A DNA stretch of 64,000 nt, taken from the NCBI GenBank assembly GCA_023231475.1, contig JALJEE010000685.1:1-64000 (forward strand). Reading direction: 5' to 3'. The stretch comes from Seison nebaliae. Taxonomy: Eukaryota > Rotifera > Pararotatoria > Seisonacea > Seisonidae. The notes below the pieces were generated by a model, which did not search any database, was not told the DNA's origin, and was given only the letters and a program-made list of their open reading frames with translations. The position numbers and the translations under genes are program-made. The number at the start of each line of letters is the position of its first letter. Positions within the stretch are counted from its first letter, which is position 1. This document shows positions 59,020 to 64,000 of the stretch, piece after piece.

Positions 59020-62000
59020 TTTTTTCTGATAGATTTCTACAAGAAAAAGTAAAATTTGAATTAAACAAAAATTTTTACTCATTCTTCCGTTCTTCTATTG
59101 AGCACAATAAGAATAATCGGAAGAATGTTAACAATGAAAATTGGATGATGATGATGATGATGACGAAAAAAGAAAAAAGAAAAAATAAAAAGTATTTGTT
59201 TATCAAATTCTCGTTTATCATTCAACCGATTTTGAGGAAGATGAAAGTTTTCTGTTATGAAACATGATAAATGAGAAAATATAAGACTATTGCATACTTG
59301 ATGTTGTAATCAATTAAGATTTAAGAAGAAATTCTTGATAAGCGACAAATAGGAATGTCAAATAGAAAACTTCTCTTCTAATTTCATCAATTATACTTAA
59401 TTATAGTTTAGATAGATGCATTCCTTCATTGATAATTCATTCTTCTTATTGTTGATATTGTCATGAACATTGTCTATCATCAATAATGATAAATTCAAAA
59501 ACAATGTACATAGCTTCAACAGTTTTTATTGGAACTAATCTTCACTTCATCAATCATTCTTTGGAACAAATATTTCTGTTTTACTTGTCTGATAGACAGA
59601 TTGCTCAACTAAAACATAGTTAGATAGAAATCTGAAAATCTTCTTAAACAAACACTATATTCTGCCAATAACTTCCGCACACTCTTCAGTTCTCGTTATT
59701 CAATATTAATCATTGTCATTCATGAGGGAGACTCTCTTCATAAGAATGGGAAGTAGTCTCGCAAATTTATTGTATAATAATATTCTTAAATCTATCGAGA
59801 AAAACCTAAATTATAATTCATGGTTTCCAATTGATATTCTAATTATACTCTTCAAATGAGAAACTTATTCAGAATATCGTTTGAAGTTTCGAGAGTGTTA
59901 AATGAATTGTGGGTAACTCTCAAGTAATAATTATGTTGAAATGCAAGATTGATTGAGCAAATGCTAAATTGAAAATTTGGGAAAGTTGATAGATTTTTAT
60001 GCATTATATCTTTCGTTCTTTATTTATAGAAATAACAGGTAACTCTTGTTGATATTCCTCTGAAGGAATTGATAATGGAGACGTTAAATTTTGAAAGACA
60101 TGCAATCTTTATCAAAGGCAAATGGATATGAATTACTGATAACATGACTACAAGTTTACAGTCAAAATTAGTCAAATGGAAAATGGTGCAAACAAAACTT
60201 TTTTTAGACATCGGTTTGTTCAAAAATGTAACCAAAGTTTAAGATGTTTGATAAATTTTTAAAAAGAAAGATAGAATCCTAATTTAAGTCTATTATTATT
60301 TCTTTATCACTTAAAGGTGATAAATGGCTTTCTGAAGAATTTGGTTGCAACTAGTTTTTATTTTCCATAGTAACGTCGATGGTAACACTTAAATTGAAAT
60401 CGATAATAACTTTTGATATAACAGGACGAGTATGAAATAGTTGAAATACATCTATCGTATTATTTAAATATCAAAAAAAGGATAAACAAAGATGATCTAT
60501 TCTAGATAGTCCTAATATATTAGCAACTCAATGAGTTGAACTATTCTGAATATAATATTAATTTAATTTTGAAAAATGACTGAGGTTAGTTTAATCCAGG
60601 TGATTTACATATAAATATGAATTTGAATATGAATTAATTTTGAAGGTATATTCATCTCAAAGAGATCTGTTCCATTACAATATCGTACAACAATTACATG
60701 TTATCCCTCATATAGACTCTAGAATCTAGAGTCTAGATAATGATTAGATAATGTGGCATTTGTAGATGTATAATAGATATGATCTACAATAAGATGCTTT
60801 AAATTATGTTGAAGTGTATACGAATATATTACGGAAATAATGAAATATAATTTAGTGTTTAAAGTGCCTTATAATAAATTGTCCACTCATTTCATTTCAA
60901 GATTGATCTAACTTTTTCTCATTAAAATCATTGTGCATTTCCCGTCCAGGATGTTCTTATCAGGAAAATGGGAATTAAATTAATTGGCAATTGAACAAAT
61001 ACATAGAGGAAACATCGGAATTTAAATATTTTGAATATAGGATACGGGATATTCACCACGATTTATACAGGCTCTCAAAATTACTAAAACCTTAAACTTT
61101 TGGGTATTGTATTCTATTACGTTGAAAAATCTAATGTCTATCGAAAAAACCAATTAGCGGATATACCTAATATTTGGTAGCTGTACACAAAGAGTTTAAT
61201 TGGACAAATTTATGCCTAATTTTCCAAGATTAAGTTTTGTTCTTGTTATTACGTTCATATTGAGTTAATGAATTTCAAAATTATTTTACTTTCATTGGAA
61301 ATAAATTATTCGCCCAATGAAGAACGAATGTCATTTCCCATTTATATTTCTAATCAGTTCTTGTTCGTTTCATATCTTTTTAATAAATAATTAGATTTGT
61401 TTCGGCCAATTAGGGAATGTGGTATAATCAGCAGACACTGGTTTAATACTTATGTTCCTAGGATTAATAGAGTATCTTTCATTTATTCTTTCTGAAAATC
61501 TTTCTTATCGCGTCTTATAATCTTAAAATAATCAACGTAATTGCTAATATGTTCTTAAAAAAGGATTTTGAAATAATTTCCCATTAAACAAAGAAAAATG
61601 ACGAAAGGTCCGATATCTAGTTCGACTAAGAAAATTATAGGGATCTTAAGAAGAAACATCTAATTAAAAATAATTACACTCAATTATGTTCTAATAGAAT
61701 AATATGAACGAATAAACAGTTTTTTTCCTTTCTATTACCATTAAATTTTGGTAAAAAAAGAAAGAAAATCTTTATTTTTAAATTAATTTTCAAAGTTTCC
61801 ATAGATAAGGATATAAAGAATATTAGAAAAAAATTTCATAGCAATGGATTATGATTGTTCATAAAATTTCTGCTGGAAACATAAAAAAAGTTACTATCGA
61901 TATGAATCAAAACAATAATTATTGCTTAATTCTTGGACAGTGCAATAAAAACAATATTGTTTGGAGTGTTCATAAAAATAATAAATAATTCTTGATGGTA

Positions 62001-62778
62001 ACGCAATATGTTCCATCCAAAAAGGTGGTGTAACCAACAGTTGCACTTCATCTAACTATCGAATATTAATCAATATTTTAACTATTTCTACAAATTGAGC
62101 GACATCATCAACGATTAGATAAGATGTTACAATGATTGATGAATGATTAAAATACAAGTGACAAATAATTTTAAAGAATCGTCCTTCATGATTGTGTAAT
62201 TAATAAATATGATTTCCTGTAAACATTGATTTCAGTTATGAAATATTTGGGGACCATTATTGGTGACAAGACGGGTTTGATAATACATGATGGAAAGTAA
62301 GTGAGGGAGGAAAAAATTATTCAAAGTGAAAAATAAGAAAGAAAAATCTGTCATTAAATTGATAAGCTGAATGAATATGAAGATGCAATACGCATGGACT
62401 AAACTTGAATTAATCGATCAGTGGAATTGAGAAGGAGAAGGTGATTTGTTTGTTGTGATATGTAATTTAAGACAGGATTGCATTACTACTTGAATGCATA
62501 TCAAAGTAATAAATGTATATTAATGAAAATTATATTACTTTCGTGAAATTTCATATTATAATCTCATATGCAACATCATATTCTTCGAAATGCTTCAAAT
62601 TATTGTTGATGTTTTCTGTTATTTGTTGGCGGTGCACAATTTACTAATCAATAATTTATCGCTTGTATTTATTTGATTTAGAGGGTAATCTGGTTAATAA
62701 TAAGAATGATGAGTAATCAGAGAGAATTTGCTCAATGTTTATTCTTGTGAAAATAATATTTATCGAAATTAAAAAAAG
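59020..62778. other. Intergenic region, 3.8 kb
   Basis: Longest gene-free stretch of the right half. It is AT-rich with no protein-like exon. A 20-codon frame at 62238-62300 is flanked by acceptor- and donor-like sequences (TTTCAG and GGAAAGTAAGTG) but is too short to support. Confidence 0.4.
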
Positions 62779-64000
62779 ATGTTAAGATGTCGATTCTTTA
62801 CGTTGATATCGAACAATATTCGTTCGACAATTAGTCAACTTTCGAGCATCGGTAATAGTGGAAGGAGATTAAAGAATATTACGGGAGATAAACCAATAAA
62901 TTTACAGTTGAGTGATTTACCTTCATTTCCATCATTCATCTTGTTAAACAAACGTGATACGCTTAACTTATCAGGAAATGTCCATTGCTCCTTAATTGGT
63001 TACGAAACGGAGAGAATTGACGAATGCTTACACAAATTCCATTTATCCTCTAGACATATTTGGCAAATTGGGAAACGATTAACATCCAATATCGTCATGA
63101 TTCATTCAGCTGCATTAGGTTCCCATTTGTCTATTTGACGAAATTAATTTATTCTTTCTTCATTTATTTATTCTCCTTCTTTTTGATTCATATGAAAAAC
63201 AGGAATTAATGTTTGTCTCTATGATTCGAAATGTTCTACGAATTACGTCACGAAACTCATTTATCCATCCATCCAACATTTAAATATCAGAAATGGAAGA
63301 AATCATTTCAACAATTATCTGGATCATTTAGCTTTCTGTTCGATTAATCAATCAGATGCTATTGAAGCTATCGAACGATTGACGAATATGGAAGACGGAG
63401 GTACAACGATCATCAACGAGAAGATTATATATAATAAACATGATGAAAAAGAAATGAGACTTATCTCTTTTATACCCAAATCTTCTAATTCTTCACTCAA
63501 ATATGTTGTGACGATTCCATTCAACAAATTTAATCAGATCGGACGATTTATCCATTTGAATAATGGGAATGGACTACAACATATCGCTCTTTATTCATCA
63601 GCAATTATCGAACAAATTAAAGAGTTGAGGAAGGATAATCAAATTAAGTTCAGGAAAATTCCATCGGCCTATTACGAGAATTTAAGTGAATTAAATAAAG
63701 TTCGTTTTTTTCTTTCTAATTCGAATTAAACCATTTCACACTATTTTCTAAGGAGAATGAATTTATTTCCAGCAACGTCTCCGATTTCCAACACAACAAT
63801 ATTCTCATCGATTCAAATGATAATCAGTTATTAACTATTATTACTATTACTATTGTTACTTCAATCCTTCTTCAACATTTTCTTTTTTAGTCATTTAATG
63901 CAAATTTTTACTGAGAGCATTGGCCAAGGTAATGATGATTCGTTATTTCTCGAATTTATTCAAAGATCAAAAACTGCCAAAGGATTTGGAGAAGCTAATA
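62779..64000 (+). CDS. 4-hydroxyphenylpyruvate dioxygenase family protein (HPD/HPDL), 3' end cut
   Basis: Exons 62779-63118, 63203-63699, 63753-63826 and 63891 onward join in frame; the gene runs off the window. The N-terminus (MLRCRFFTLISNNIRSTISQ) is Arg/Ser-rich and lacks acids, like a mitochondrial presequence. Two VOC domains follow. The three iron ligands of the family are all visible: His in NYLDHLAF, His in NGLQHIALYS, and Glu in LFLEFIQR; QIFTES and GFGEAN near the edge match the family's C-terminus. HPD makes homogentisate in Tyr degradation, HPDL makes 4-hydroxymandelate for coenzyme Q. The presequence and ALYSSAIIE favour HPDL, but the two cannot be separated safely here. Confidence 0.85.

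Noticed and set aside
1-64000. Bacterial or viral contamination
   Set aside because: Spliced eukaryotic genes are spread across the whole window, with consistent intron style.

Overview
The window is nuclear DNA of an AT-rich animal, most likely an acariform mite or a close arthropod relative. The signs are: tiny introns (mostly 40-60 bp) rebuilt in nearly every gene; metazoan genes (two-pore K+ channel, TMEM63, Aph-1, cadherin, tetraspanin, GAK/auxilin, group XII PLA2); a countin-like saposin protein of a type I recall from mites; an intron-bearing tRNA-Tyr; and LINE and MULE remnants. Phylum-level placement is inference. No bacterial or viral genes were seen.

Layout. 1-2.3 kb: decayed LINE (ORF1 plus start of the endonuclease) next to a decayed FLYWCH/MULE transposase. 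2.3-6.3 kb: mostly featureless, with one long inverted repeat and one GC-richer patch. 6.3-9.5 kb (-): a CUB protein with a poly-Thr tail and one homopolymer frameshift, then a multiply frameshifted secreted-protein pseudogene. 10-14 kb (-): an orphan basic protein and a TASK-like K2P channel. 16.9 kb (+): orphan protein with an RVxF motif. 20.9-24.3 kb (+): a 15-exon gene made of four diverged copies of an unrecognised Cys/Trp module. 25.1-25.5 kb: short direct and inverted repeats. 26.8-36.4 kb (+): group XII PLA2, TMEM63, Aph-1, RCC1, countin-like protein. 36.6 kb (-): VWC-like/poly-Thr secreted protein. 38 kb (+): RPS20. 40-46.9 kb (+): cadherin-like receptor and, 119 bp on, a Frizzled-CRD/EGF/chitin-binding-like secreted protein with a 27-bp minisatellite. 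47.1 kb (-): tRNA-Tyr. 48-50.2 kb (+): two tandem paralogues of an undescribed type I membrane protein. 50.7-59 kb (-): GAK/auxilin, a tail-anchored protein, a tetraspanin, histone H2B and a putative amidated neuropeptide precursor. 62.8 kb (+): HPD/HPDL dioxygenase, cut by the window edge.

Most genes are separate housekeeping or surface/secreted functions and I see no single pathway. The most unusual signal is genome-wide: 46 of the 49 introns I could rebuild start with GTT, where animals normally have GTA or GTG. The best candidates for new biology are the four-module secreted protein, the xPxGHF-amide precursor, the tandem YSYTYD-tail receptors, and several conserved genes with key residues changed (K2P pore-1 filter, Aph-1 TM5 histidine, GAK HRD motif).
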